From the NCBI GenBank assembly GCA_009776995.1, contig WRMR01000203.1:1-8491 (forward strand): a DNA stretch of 8,491 nt. Direction: 5' to 3'. Of this stretch, positions 1 through 6,607 are shown piece after piece. Origin of the DNA: Planctomycetaceae bacterium. GTDB lineage: Bacteria > Planctomycetota > Planctomycetia > Pirellulales > Thermoguttaceae. The position numbers were made by a program, and so were the translations under genes. Each line of letters opens with the position of its first letter. Positions within the stretch are counted from its first letter, which is position 1. Under the pieces are notes generated by a model, which saw nothing but the letters and a program-made list of their open reading frames with translations, was not told the origin of the DNA and did no database searches.

Positions 1-2231
1 AGTTTGTACTCATCGCCGTTGATTTCACCGACGTCAAGTGCCTTTTGTCCCAACCCCCGGCGTGCCTGCGGGTCATACACCCCGAGCGTCATGGCCGGGC
101 CGTCTTTCGCAACGGCTTCGCAGCGCACGGCGGCGTAAACACGGAATTTTGCCGGTTGCCCGTCGTTTCCTGTGGACGAGGCCATGTTGAGAATCGTCGA
201 ATCGAGCGGTTGTGAAATGGCCCATTCGAAGTGATCGCCGGGCATACGAATGGTGCGGCCGTTGGAGGCGGCGTCATCGTCAGCATAGTCCGCCCAGCCG
301 TTGGCCTTGTGAACGCTGAATTCATATTCCTGGTAATCGACCCAACTGCCTTCGGGCAAATGTTCACAAAAGTCCGGCGGCGCGGCGGGTTTGCCGAAAC
401 GTTGCAGCAAGTTGGCTTTGAACTCGTCCATCGAATGCAGGTGCGTGTATTCGCGATAGGCCGCGTTGCCGAAGCGGTCGGAAAGGGTGAAAAACGCGTT
501 GCAACCTTCGAACGGGTCCTGCGGTCCCAAAAACGGCAACTGGTTCACTGCGGCATAACGTTTCAGCGCATGGTATTCCTGGAGCCAGACGTAATCGACC
601 GGCATTTTCTCACGGCGCAAACGCCAGACTTTCGGCGAGTCGGCACCAAGTGACTGCGAGGTTGCTTCGATGGCACGGTTCATCAATTCCGTTGCCTTGC
701 AGAGCGTGTCGTAGTCGAGCCAGTCGGCGGTATTGTTGCGGAAACAGCCGAGATAAACGCCCGACTCATTCGCCCGGTTGACGAGCAGATTCATGTATTC
801 CCACAGCAGCGGCGCGGCTTTTTCACCGTAATACCCGTTGAGAAAGTCGTCGAGCAAAGCGTTTTCATCCAGCGACGGGTTCCACATCAGATGCGAGATG
901 ACCCAGTTGCGAGGCCGGATGAAATCGCCGACCGTCGTGTATGAGTCGCCCTGTTCAAACAGCCCGATGGTACCGTGATCGACGAAAAAGCGGATGTTTT
1001 CCGGCAACACCGCGTAGTTCGGGTGCGGAATCAGGTACATCGAAAAATTGGTCACGTAATCCCAGATGAAAAGCTGGTGCGCGATTTTGCTCCAGCCCTC
1101 GATGTCGTCCCGGAGCGATTTGTTTTGCCCGCCCTGACCGAGCGGTTGTACGAAGGAACACTCAATCGTGCAAAGCCGGACAATGACGTTTTCTCGCGGC
1201 TTGACGGTTTTCGGCGGTTTCCGCGTGTATTGATAGGCCAGTGTTTCGACCCACACATCGGGAAATTCCTTTTCGATGTCTTCGGCCACCCGGTTGACAA
1301 ACAGGATCAACGGCCCGGCTTCCGATTCCTCAGCTTTGGCAACGGCCTGGCATTTTTCGCACTGGCAGGGATTGTACCAGTCGTTTTGACTGATCGAAAT
1401 GAACTTCGCGGCGGGATTCTTTCGCAACGACACGATGGCGTTTTTCGTCAATTCGGTCCGCATTTCGTCATTCGTCAGGCAAAGCTGGGCGTTGTCATGC
1501 GTGCGTTTGCCGTTGATTTCACTGAACCATTCCGGGTGGGTCTCAAAATACTTCTCCGGCGGGATCAAGGGGTAAAACGAATGCACGAAATACACGAACT
1601 GGTGATGCCCACCCCATTCCGGGGAAATTCGTTCGCCCGAACCGTTACATTTCATGCGCGTGGCGAAAACCGGTTCAAAAGCGTCCTTATAATAGGCTTC
1701 GCGGTAAATCAGCTTGGGGGCGTATTGGACATCCAACACCGGCACGACGATGTCCGATTTGCGAGGAATCGTGCTTTCCGTTGATGTCCACCAGCGGCAA
1801 CCGAGCGTGTCTTCAAGAAAGGTGGTGACCGCGTACAAGGTTCCACGAGTCTCATGCCCGGCCAGTAGCAGTTTGTTGCCGCGTGTCTGAATGACGATGC
1901 CATCGTAGGGAATGGCGTCGAAATCGACCGCCGGAAACAATTCGCGGGCGAGTTTTGAATTGCCGACAAGTACCAGCGTTGCATTTTTGTCAGCCTGGGA
2001 TTCGGTAATGATCTCCCAAGTGCTCCCTTCGACGATTTCGCCCAGGTGCGACTGCAATTCTTTCGCCGCCGTCTGTTCGACCGGCGTTGCCGAATCCGGC
2101 GTCACGATTTTGGCCGTCGCCCGACCGTCTTTCGCAAGAATGATTGCCCCGTCATCGGCGGCCTGTGCGCTAAAACTCCATGCCGCATACAGCAGCGCAA
2201 GAGTCAGTGTCAACATGATTGTTCGTTTCAT
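1..2231 (-). CDS. Secreted DUF4838 protein (glycoside-hydrolase-like), C-terminus cut by window edge
   Basis: An uninterrupted frame of 743 codons runs from ATG (2231-2229) off the left edge. Residues 1-24 form a signal peptide (MKRT, a hydrophobic stretch, then SAQA before ADDG), so the protein is exported. Residues 40-150 resemble the alpha/beta domain found before many glycoside hydrolase catalytic domains (Glyco_hydro_67N-like), including EQTAAKELQSHLGEI, GIVIQTRGNKLLLAGHETRG and DTLGCRWWTS. Residues 170-450 match my recollection of DUF4838: HPEWFSEINGKR, LCLTND, SQNDWYNPCQCEKCQAV with a CxCxxC cluster (Cys289, 291, 294), ETLAYQYTRKPPK and RLCTIECSF. A Trp-rich helical part follows, and from about 640 a probable beta-sandwich begins. 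The family is common in Planctomycetota, Lentisphaerota and Verrucomicrobiota and is thought to act on polysaccharides; no substrate can be assigned. The start is supported by an AGGAG site. Confidence 0.85.
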   Translation of the reverse strand, partial: MKRTIMLTLTLALLYAAWSFSAQAADDGAIILAKDGRATAKIVTPDSATPVEQTAAKELQSHLGEIVEGSTWEIITESQADKNATLVLVGNSKLARELFPAVDFDAIPYDGIVIQTRGNKLLLAGHETRGTLYAVTTFLEDTLGCRWWTSTESTIPRKSDIVVPVLDVQYAPKLIYREAYYKDAFEPVFATRMKCNGSGERISPEWGGHHQFVYFVHSFYPLIPPEKYFETHPEWFSEINGKRTHDNAQLCLTNDEMRTELTKNAIVSLRKNPAAKFISISQNDWYNPCQCEKCQAVAKAEESEAGPLILFVNRVAEDIEKEFPDVWVETLAYQYTRKPPKTVKPRENVIVRLCTIECSFVQPLGQGGQNKSLRDDIEGWSKIAHQLFIWDYVTNFSMYLIPHPNYAVLPENIRFFVDHGTIGLFEQGDSYTTVGDFIRPRNWVISHLMWNPSLDENALLDDFLNGYYGEKAAPLLWEYMNLLVNRANESGVYLGCFRNNTADWLDYDTLCKATELMNRAIEATSQSLGADSPKVWRLRREKMPVDYVWLQEYHALKRYAAVNQLPFLGPQDPFEGCNAFFTLSDRFGNAAYREYTHLHSMDEFKANLLQRFGKPAAPPDFCEHLPEGSWVDYQEYEFSVHKANGWADYADDDAASNGRTIRMPGDHFEWAISQPLDSTILNMASSTGNDGQPAKFRVYAAVRCEAVAKDGPAMTLGVYDPQARRGLGQKALDVGEINGDEYK

Positions 2232-2237
2232 CGTGTT

Positions 2238-2242
2238 CTCCT
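2238..2242 (-). promoter_or_regulatory. Ribosome-binding site of the DUF4838 gene
   Basis: Read on the minus strand, AGGAG lies six bases before the ATG at 2231 (AGGAGAACACGATG). It fixes the start, which is also the one that gives a complete signal peptide. Confidence 0.8.
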
Positions 2243-2275
2243 GTGTTCTGGGTGAGTGATACATTGTCAACGATC

Positions 2276-2281
2276 ATTATA
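2276..2281 (-). promoter_or_regulatory. Possible -10 element (TATAAT) for the DUF4838 gene
   Basis: A perfect TATAAT lies on the minus strand 44 bases before the start codon. No good -35 hexamer is found at 16-18 bases spacing and there is no extended -10 TG, so this is only a candidate. Confidence 0.3.
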
Positions 2282-2772
2282 ATGGATTTGGTAAGAGATT
2301 TCTGCCCGGACACCGAATTTTTTTGTGGAAGCCTTGCCGTAAAGCCCATAATTTTGGGCATGACTTTAACTTTACGCCGATTGCGGTAATTTGGGCAATT
2401 TGCCAAGTTGTTCGTATGATTCCAAGAAGAGCGGTCAACGTTTTGAGTTGTAATTTCCGGTACTTTACCATACAGGTTGCAAACGCCGACCATTGCGTTC
2501 TTGAAAGAATCCGGCGTCCTGCGCAACATCGGAAACACTTGAGTTTCATCAAGCGGCAACTTTTCGAGCAAAAGGGGTGAGGGGGCCAAGGGTGAGAGGT
2601 GAAACTCCAATGGATACTCATCATTGACCACTGGAAAGTTTGAAACGATACGTTTTGACAACGTTTTCGGCCTCGGCGGCAAATTTTGCCCGATGTTTCC
2701 TGCCTTCCGATCCAAAATGATGCTGACTTTTTGTGCGTTCTGCTCGATAATGATGTCGGCCTTTATGGAGAT

Positions 2773-2841
2773 AATTCCTTTTTTGGGGTTGGAACTTGTT
2801 GTATTTCAAATTGCTCCAATCCCCAAAAGGAATTTTTTTTT
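2773..2841 (+). terminator. Strong hairpin followed by a T9 tract, terminator-like on the plus strand
   Basis: The left arm (2773-2793, AATTCC, T6, GGGG, TTGGA) pairs with the right arm (2815-2834, TCCAA, T, CCCC, A4, GGAATT) over about 19 base pairs with a 2-base and a 1-base bulge. The loop is 21 bases. The right arm runs into nine consecutive T (2833-2841), the layout of an intrinsic terminator read left to right. No plus-strand gene precedes it; both flanking genes are on the minus strand. It could end an unrecognised plus-strand transcript or be a repeat-derived hairpin. Confidence 0.45.
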
Positions 2842-3024
2842 CAAGACCAATACGTTTCCATTCGTCAATGCCGCAACACTCCGATTTATTCGACGCCATC
2901 AGAGCCTAAGCCTAACAATAAATTTTGAGCGAAAGGTATCGCAACCGGCGAAAAAGACACCTGCTGAGGATGAATCTCGTCTGTGCAATACTCAACCGGG
3001 AACTCATGCCGTAATCCCCCCTCC

Positions 3025-3045
3025 AAAAAACTCAGAGTTCTGAGT
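3025..3045 (-). terminator. Probable intrinsic terminator downstream of the PucR-like gene
   Basis: On the minus strand a perfect stem ACTCAGA / TCTGAGT with a two-base loop (3030-3045) is followed directly by six T (3025-3030). It lies about 190 bases after the stop codon at 3238 in the right orientation. A second small hairpin (GTGTG/CACAC, 3044-3058) sits just before it. The seven-pair stem and minimal loop are modest for a terminator. Confidence 0.5.
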
Positions 3046-3124
3046 GTGGACACGCACACCGATCGTTTTGCGGTCTGATGAGAAAAACATGGGGGACTTT
3101 GCGGTGAAAAGTTGATCGGAAGGG

Positions 3125-3173
3125 ACGCAAAAGCTTACCGAAAGAACACAAAGATCAGAAAAACACGCTTTGC
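3125..3173. repeat. Degenerate CACAAAG-type repeat with terminal stem
   Basis: The stretch begins with CGCAAAAGC and ends with GCTTTGCG, which pair with one bulged base, and it contains CACAAAG (3147-3153). Its wording is like the CTTTGTG/CACAAAG cluster at 6031-6099, so the two may be copies of one intergenic repeat family. The match is short and could be chance. Confidence 0.3.
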
Positions 3174-3237
3174 GACTTGGCCAAAGCAGTGTTTCCGAAC
3201 AAGTCCAATGGAGCGAGGTTGATGTCCGGCCACGAAG

Positions 3238-4143
3238 TTAATGGTGATTGCCGTCAACCAAAAAAATTCGCTGATCGGCGTCACGTTTCATGCCGTCTTT
3301 CAATGCTGTGACTGCCTCGTGATAATGGATGTGCAAGTCATAAGGGTTTTCAAAACTGCCGCTGATTCCCACAAAGATATTGTCCAGTTCCAGAGGATTA
3401 TCGTGCGTGCCAAAAATCAGGTGAAACGGGAATATTCTGTTTTTTGAACTCATCAGCATAATGATATATTCTGCAAAAAACGCGAATTTGAATGACGGGT
3501 ATCTTTTGACAAGCAAATCCCTGAAATCGGCCGGGCGGTCACGGAAGGCGTCGTTTTGACTGACATCCACGACGGCCAAATAAAGAAAACTCTCAAAACC
3601 CGCGTAAAGGATTTGTACATGGGCGTTATAAACCCTGGGGTCATTGATTTGTTGGCTGATCAGCATATTCATGAGAGAATCATGGTATGCCCTTCCATAA
3701 GCGGTATAGTGTTCATCATCCCGGATTTCACTTGTCAGGGTGTCCGCCAACGCTTCAAAGGCCGCCGGATCGTCCGGTTCAAAGGGGGTGCATCCGACCA
3801 TCACGATGATGGCAACCCATATCTGTTCCCTGTTGAAGATATTTGCCGTCATTCTGTCATATTTCAGTTGCTCGCTTTTCATCATGGTCAGCTTGTCCGA
3901 ATTGGCAATATCTTCGACAAAACACTCCTGGGCAAAAAACTCCTGGGTTTTCATGCTGAATGATCCTGTGGATATCAGTTCATTCCAGAGAGGATCGTCG
4001 GTTTCGACGTCGGTGTATGCGATCAAGGCATAGTATGTGTCGAACATGGCGATGGGGTTGCGAAAGACGTGGCCGGCTTCGTCAAGAAGATATTGAATCC
4101 CTTTGCCTTTGGTCAGAACCTGGATTTGCTGTAGCTTGCTCAT
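3238..4143 (-). CDS. PucR-like regulator sensory module lacking the C-terminal helix-turn-helix
   Basis: This 301-residue soluble protein has no signal peptide or membrane segment. Residues 15-150 resemble the N-terminal sensory region of PucR-like helix-turn-helix regulators best known to me from Firmicutes: YLLDEAGHVFRNPIAMFDTYYALIAYT, then DDPLWNELISTG, FFAQECFVEDIANSDK, EQLKYDRMTANIFN and FEPDDPAAFEALADTL (positions about 18-135). The C-terminal part, about 255-297, reads like the segment just before the DNA-binding domain (VGISGSFENPYDL, YHEAVTALKDGMKRDADQRI). The protein then ends at LVDGNHH, where a PucR-type HTH (HTH_30) would normally follow. The start is supported by a GGGAG site. 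The family call rests on remembered pattern, not a search. It may be a free-standing sensor, a partner of another regulator, or a decayed gene; the 301-codon frame is otherwise clean. Confidence 0.65.
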   Translation of the reverse strand: MSKLQQIQVLTKGKGIQYLLDEAGHVFRNPIAMFDTYYALIAYTDVETDDPLWNELISTGSFSMKTQEFFAQECFVEDIANSDKLTMMKSEQLKYDRMTANIFNREQIWVAIIVMVGCTPFEPDDPAAFEALADTLTSEIRDDEHYTAYGRAYHDSLMNMLISQQINDPRVYNAHVQILYAGFESFLYLAVVDVSQNDAFRDRPADFRDLLVKRYPSFKFAFFAEYIIMLMSSKNRIFPFHLIFGTHDNPLELDNIFVGISGSFENPYDLHIHYHEAVTALKDGMKRDADQRIFLVDGNHH

Positions 4144-4152
4144 GATATTAAT

Positions 4153-4157
4153 CTCCC
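4153..4157 (-). promoter_or_regulatory. Ribosome-binding site of the PucR-like gene
   Basis: GGGAG on the minus strand lies nine bases before the ATG at 4143. It supports this start; no competing in-frame ATG with a better site lies nearby. Confidence 0.6.
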
Positions 4158-4217
4158 AGCTTCTTGATTTTTTTCTGCCATCTGTGACAAAAACTAATAC
4201 GGATTTATTTTAGTTTA

Positions 4218-4237
4218 TCATTCTATCACGTGAATGA
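4218..4237. promoter_or_regulatory. Palindromic site upstream of the PucR-like gene, possible operator
   Basis: TCATT (4218-4222) and AATGA (4233-4237) are inverted arms around a region holding the perfect eight-base palindrome TCACGTGA (4226-4233). It lies about 75-95 bases before the start codon of the PucR-like gene, a plausible operator distance. The factor that would bind is unknown. Confidence 0.3.
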
Positions 4238-4573
4238 AACTCCTACAAGCAATCCGTCAGGCCGGGTTTTGTCTTTTTTGTAACATCTAGCGGAATATTT
4301 TGAAAACCGGTAAGGTGGCTTGTTGTGCAACATTGCGGTGGCATTGTGACGAGTTGTTCGTGCTTTTGTGTCATGGTGATGTGCCTTTTGACAACAATCA
4401 TCGCCATCACGATTCCCGGTTTCCTGAATCTTTGCGAAGTTCATCACCGGAACGCAAAAAGTCCGCCACATCGGCTGGGCAACCACGAGTTTTTTCTACA
4501 AGTTCTTTTACAGTTGGCTTCTCACTGGCAGCCCCTCAGTGAGTCTCATTTCATCAAAATCTCCCAAACAGCA

Positions 4574-4609
4574 AATCCGAGCCGCAATCTTAAGATTGCG
4601 GCTCGGATT
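4574..4609 (-). terminator. Perfect 36-bp palindrome, probable terminator of the protease gene
   Basis: AATCCGAGCCGCAATCTT (4574-4591) is followed at once by its exact reverse complement (4592-4609), giving a hairpin of about 16 pairs with a TTAA loop. It lies 77 bases after the protease stop codon. On the minus strand it is followed by TTTGCTGTTT, a broken T tract, and on the plus strand by no T tract, so it best fits termination of the protease transcript. Confidence 0.6.
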
Positions 4610-4669
4610 CGTGATATCCTGGGGTCAAATCATCATTGAAAAAATTGACAATGCTTATGAGAAGCACGA

Positions 4670-4691
4670 TTCAGACTATTTTCAGACTATT
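4670..4691. repeat. Tandem 11-bp duplication covering the protease stop codon
   Basis: TTCAGACTATT occurs twice without a gap (4670-4680 and 4681-4691). The second copy contains the stop codon of the protease (4687-4689, TAG on the minus strand). It looks like a recent slippage duplication in non-coding sequence just after the gene. Confidence 0.85.
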
Positions 4692-5925
4692 TCAACGTCA
4701 CAGGGATTTTCAGTTCCTTGCCATCGCGGATGACGGTCAGGGTGATCGTGTCGCCGGGACGGTTTTCCTCGACCTGGCCGATGAAATCCTCGCCCGATAT
4801 GACCGGGCGGCCGTTAATCGCCGTGATCAAATCCGGGTCGGCATTGCGGACAGTTCGTCGTTCGGAGAATAACCCAGGACGTTGGACACGCTCAACAATC
4901 GGCATCGGGCCAACAACGCCCGCTTTGTGCGCCGGTCCGTCCTGTTCGAGCAAGATGACGTAAACGCCGCCCTGTTCCGCCGTCAGGACGCGGAAAATCC
5001 CGATGTCCGGCCGCACAACCTTGCCTTCCTTAATCAGCATCGGCACGATACGGGCGACCGTATTGACCGGAATTGCGAACCCGACTCCGGCGTTGTCGCC
5101 CGAGCGGCTTGCAATGGCCGTGTTGATGCCGATCAGTTGCCCCGCCGTATTGAGCAACGCGCCGCCCGAACTGCCGGGGTTAATCGCCGCGTCAATTTGG
5201 ATCACCTGCTTGATCGTCCGGCCACGCTGTTGGCTGCCGATGGTCCGGTTGAGACTCGAAATGATGCCCGTTGTGTAGGTGCGTTCCAGGCCGAAGGGGT
5301 TGCCGATGGCGTAAATCCGTTCGCCGACGAGTAGCGAGTTCGAATCGCCAAACGTCAGCGGGAACAGTTCCGACGCCGGGGCATCGATTTTCAGCACGGC
5401 CAAATCGGTCAGGGGGTCGCCGCCGACCGGCGTGGCTTTGTACGGCGAACCGTTGAACAGCGTCACTGTGATTTCACGCGCGTCTTCAACGACATGAAAG
5501 TTTGTGAGGATGTGTCCCTGCTTGTCGAACACGACACCGCTGCCACCCTCCTCCGAATTGTACTCGAAAAAGAAATCGCGTTGTCGGCTTTTCGTGTTGA
5601 TGTTGACCACGCCGCGATTACTGTGTTCGTAAACCAGTACACTGTTCCGCTCGTCAGGCAGTAACGTGTTGAGTCGGGCCGCCAGTGCCGGATTGGCCGC
5701 CAGTTGTTCCGGCGACAGGTTGATCAGCGGCATCGGCGCATTCGCAACAGCGGCCTGTGCCTGGAATTGTGGAACCGGTTGCGCGGCGTATTGTGCTGAT
5801 CCTTGCAACGGCAATTGCGTCTGCTGTTGCGGCTGAACCTGAAGCTGTGCGGAATGGCTGTGACCAAGCGCACCAGCCAAAACCAATCCGATGATGTAAC
5901 AACAAGTTTTGTGAAGATTTTTCAT
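4687..5925 (-). CDS. Exported HtrA/DegQ-type serine protease (family S1C) with one PDZ domain
   Basis: This 412-residue protease would degrade or hold misfolded proteins in the periplasm. Residues 1-26 are a signal peptide (basic start, hydrophobic core, SHSA at the end). A Gln/Ala/Pro-rich linker spans about 27-65. The trypsin-like domain, about 95-300, carries the full triad: His144 in TNFHVV, Asp174 in TDLAVLKID and Ser253 in NPGSSGGAL. EGGSGVVFDKQGHILTN, YAIGNPFGL, QIDAAINPG and GVGFAIPVNTV are typical of the family. One PDZ domain (about 305-412) includes DGPAHKAGV and LITAINGRPV; between these lies an insertion of about 25 residues (338-362). DegP normally has two PDZ domains, so this is closer to the DegS/HtrA single-PDZ layout, but it has a cleavable-looking signal rather than a clear anchor. 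The start has a strong AAGGAGGA site. It is probably monocistronic, with the palindrome at 4574-4609 as terminator. Confidence 0.95.
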   Translation of the reverse strand: MKNLHKTCCYIIGLVLAGALGHSHSAQLQVQPQQQTQLPLQGSAQYAAQPVPQFQAQAAVANAPMPLINLSPEQLAANPALAARLNTLLPDERNSVLVYEHSNRGVVNINTKSRQRDFFFEYNSEEGGSGVVFDKQGHILTNFHVVEDAREITVTLFNGSPYKATPVGGDPLTDLAVLKIDAPASELFPLTFGDSNSLLVGERIYAIGNPFGLERTYTTGIISSLNRTIGSQQRGRTIKQVIQIDAAINPGSSGGALLNTAGQLIGINTAIASRSGDNAGVGFAIPVNTVARIVPMLIKEGKVVRPDIGIFRVLTAEQGGVYVILLEQDGPAHKAGVVGPMPIVERVQRPGLFSERRTVRNADPDLITAINGRPVISGEDFIGQVEENRPGDTITLTVIRDGKELKIPVTLK

Positions 5926-5932
5926 ATTTGTT

Positions 5933-5940
5933 TCCTCCTT
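5933..5940 (-). promoter_or_regulatory. Strong ribosome-binding site of the protease gene
   Basis: AAGGAGGA on the minus strand, seven bases before the ATG at 5925, is a near-perfect match to the anti-Shine-Dalgarno sequence. It suggests efficient translation and fixes the start. Confidence 0.9.
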
Positions 5941-6030
5941 ACTGACATATTGCCAATGGTTATACGGAATACAAGCAACAAGGATTGCCGCGTTGCGTTA
6001 TATTGCCGAACGCCATTGGACTGGTATTAA

Positions 6031-6099
6031 TTTTGTGACCTTTGTGAAAAGCTTTGTGGCCTTTGTGTTAAATATTTCAACACAAAGGGATGCACAAAG
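6031..6099. repeat. CTTTGTG repeat cluster with inverted copies
   Basis: CTTTGTG is found at 6040-6046, 6052-6058 and 6061-6067, with TTTTGTG at 6031-6037. Inverted copies CACAAAG lie at 6081-6087 and 6093-6099. The innermost pair forms an exact ten-base inverted repeat, CCTTTGTGTT (6060-6069) and AACACAAAGG (6079-6088), around a nine-base loop. Dispersed intergenic repeats of this wording are familiar to me from planctomycete and related genomes; function unknown. Confidence 0.75.
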
Positions 6100-6263
6100 T
6101 TCGCAGACATCAATGCAAAGTCCATGGCGTTGTGCGGTATATCTTGAATTGAATAGGGCAACCACGAAAATCTGTAAAACAGGCAAACGAGCAAAGATTG
6201 ATCGTAAAAAACCAATTCCCCGATTGGAATTGCAACAACAATGCCGCCAACAAGTGACACTCC

Positions 6264-6296
6264 AAAAAAGCAATCATCGCCCTGAAAACAGGCGAT
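6264..6296 (-). terminator. Terminator-like hairpin on the minus strand without an assigned gene
   Basis: ATCGCC (6276-6281) pairs with GGCGAT (6291-6296), and the stem continues inward to a four-base loop with one bulged C. On the minus strand it is followed, after six bases, by six T (6264-6269). No supported minus-strand gene lies immediately upstream of it, so it may end a short unannotated RNA or be chance. Confidence 0.35.
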
Positions 6297-6481
6297 ATTA
6301 TTGATAAAAAGACAGAAAAAGTCAACCCCAACTTGTCGAAGCCTGGAATGTGAGTGGAGTGCCTGCCAAGCCTTATTTTGTGAGCAACATCCGGGAACGC
6401 CAGTGACCGGTTGGACTGTGTCATTCCAGGAATGCCCGTCGCATACACTTCTGGCTACTGTTGAAAGCATCGCTTGATTGA

Positions 6482-6504
6482 CGTGATAAAATATGTAAAT
6501 CACG
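6482..6504. promoter_or_regulatory. Inverted repeat CGTGAT-N11-ATCACG, possible operator
   Basis: Two exact six-base arms (6482-6487 and 6499-6504) flank an AT-rich centre that includes TAAAATATG. The spacing of about two helical turns fits a site for a dimeric regulator. It lies about 400 bases before the porin start. The half-site ATCACG also occurs in the palindromic site upstream of the PucR-like gene (4225-4230). Confidence 0.35.
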
Positions 6505-6607
6505 ACGTTTAAAGAAAATGCTTGTGATATGATCGGTGTATGCTTTTTGAGCAAATTGCCTGTTGTATTGACTGAACTTGTGTGGATTCGGTCAATTTCC
6601 AACTCGG

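Larger units (their letters stand above)
2232..3237. other. Gene-poor spacer of about 1 kb
   Basis: No convincing gene lies here. The longest open frame, 2170-2715 on the minus strand, overlaps the N-terminus of the DUF4838 gene out of frame, has no recognisable domain and has an atypical composition. Recognisable structure: the leader and possible -10 of the DUF4838 gene at the left end, a GCCCA/TGGGC hairpin near 2345-2360, a strong hairpin with a T9 tract at 2773-2841, terminator-like stem-loops at 3025-3058, and a repeat-like stretch with a CGCAAA/TTTGCG stem at about 3125-3173. Confidence 0.6.
4144..4686. other. Gene-free spacer between the protease and the PucR-like gene
   Basis: The small frames here (4226-4486 minus, 4300-4542 and 4325-4639 plus) overlap one another, lack recognisable domains and have no clear ribosome-binding sites, so I do not call them. 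The stretch holds the leader of the PucR-like gene, the TCACGTGA site, the 36-bp palindrome at 4574-4609 and an 11-base tandem repeat at the right edge. GGGCAACCACGA occurs near 4479 and again near 6157, a short repeat shared by two spacers. Confidence 0.6.

Noticed and set aside
975..1784. 269-residue plus-strand open frame
   Set aside because: It is the antisense shadow of the DUF4838 gene, whose own frame is uninterrupted for 743 codons and carries conserved motifs.
2170..2715. 181-residue minus-strand open frame
   Set aside because: It overlaps the start of the DUF4838 gene in another frame, shows no domain, and its C-terminal part is just the signal-peptide coding region read out of frame.
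2624..3043. 139-residue plus-strand open frame through the T9 hairpin
   Set aside because: It reads straight through the hairpin and T9 tract at 2773-2841, has no clear ribosome-binding site and has no recognisable domain.
4300..4639. Overlapping small plus-strand frames with a hydrophobic segment near 4370-4430
   Set aside because: They overlap one another in different frames, lack ribosome-binding sites, and run through the 36-bp palindrome.
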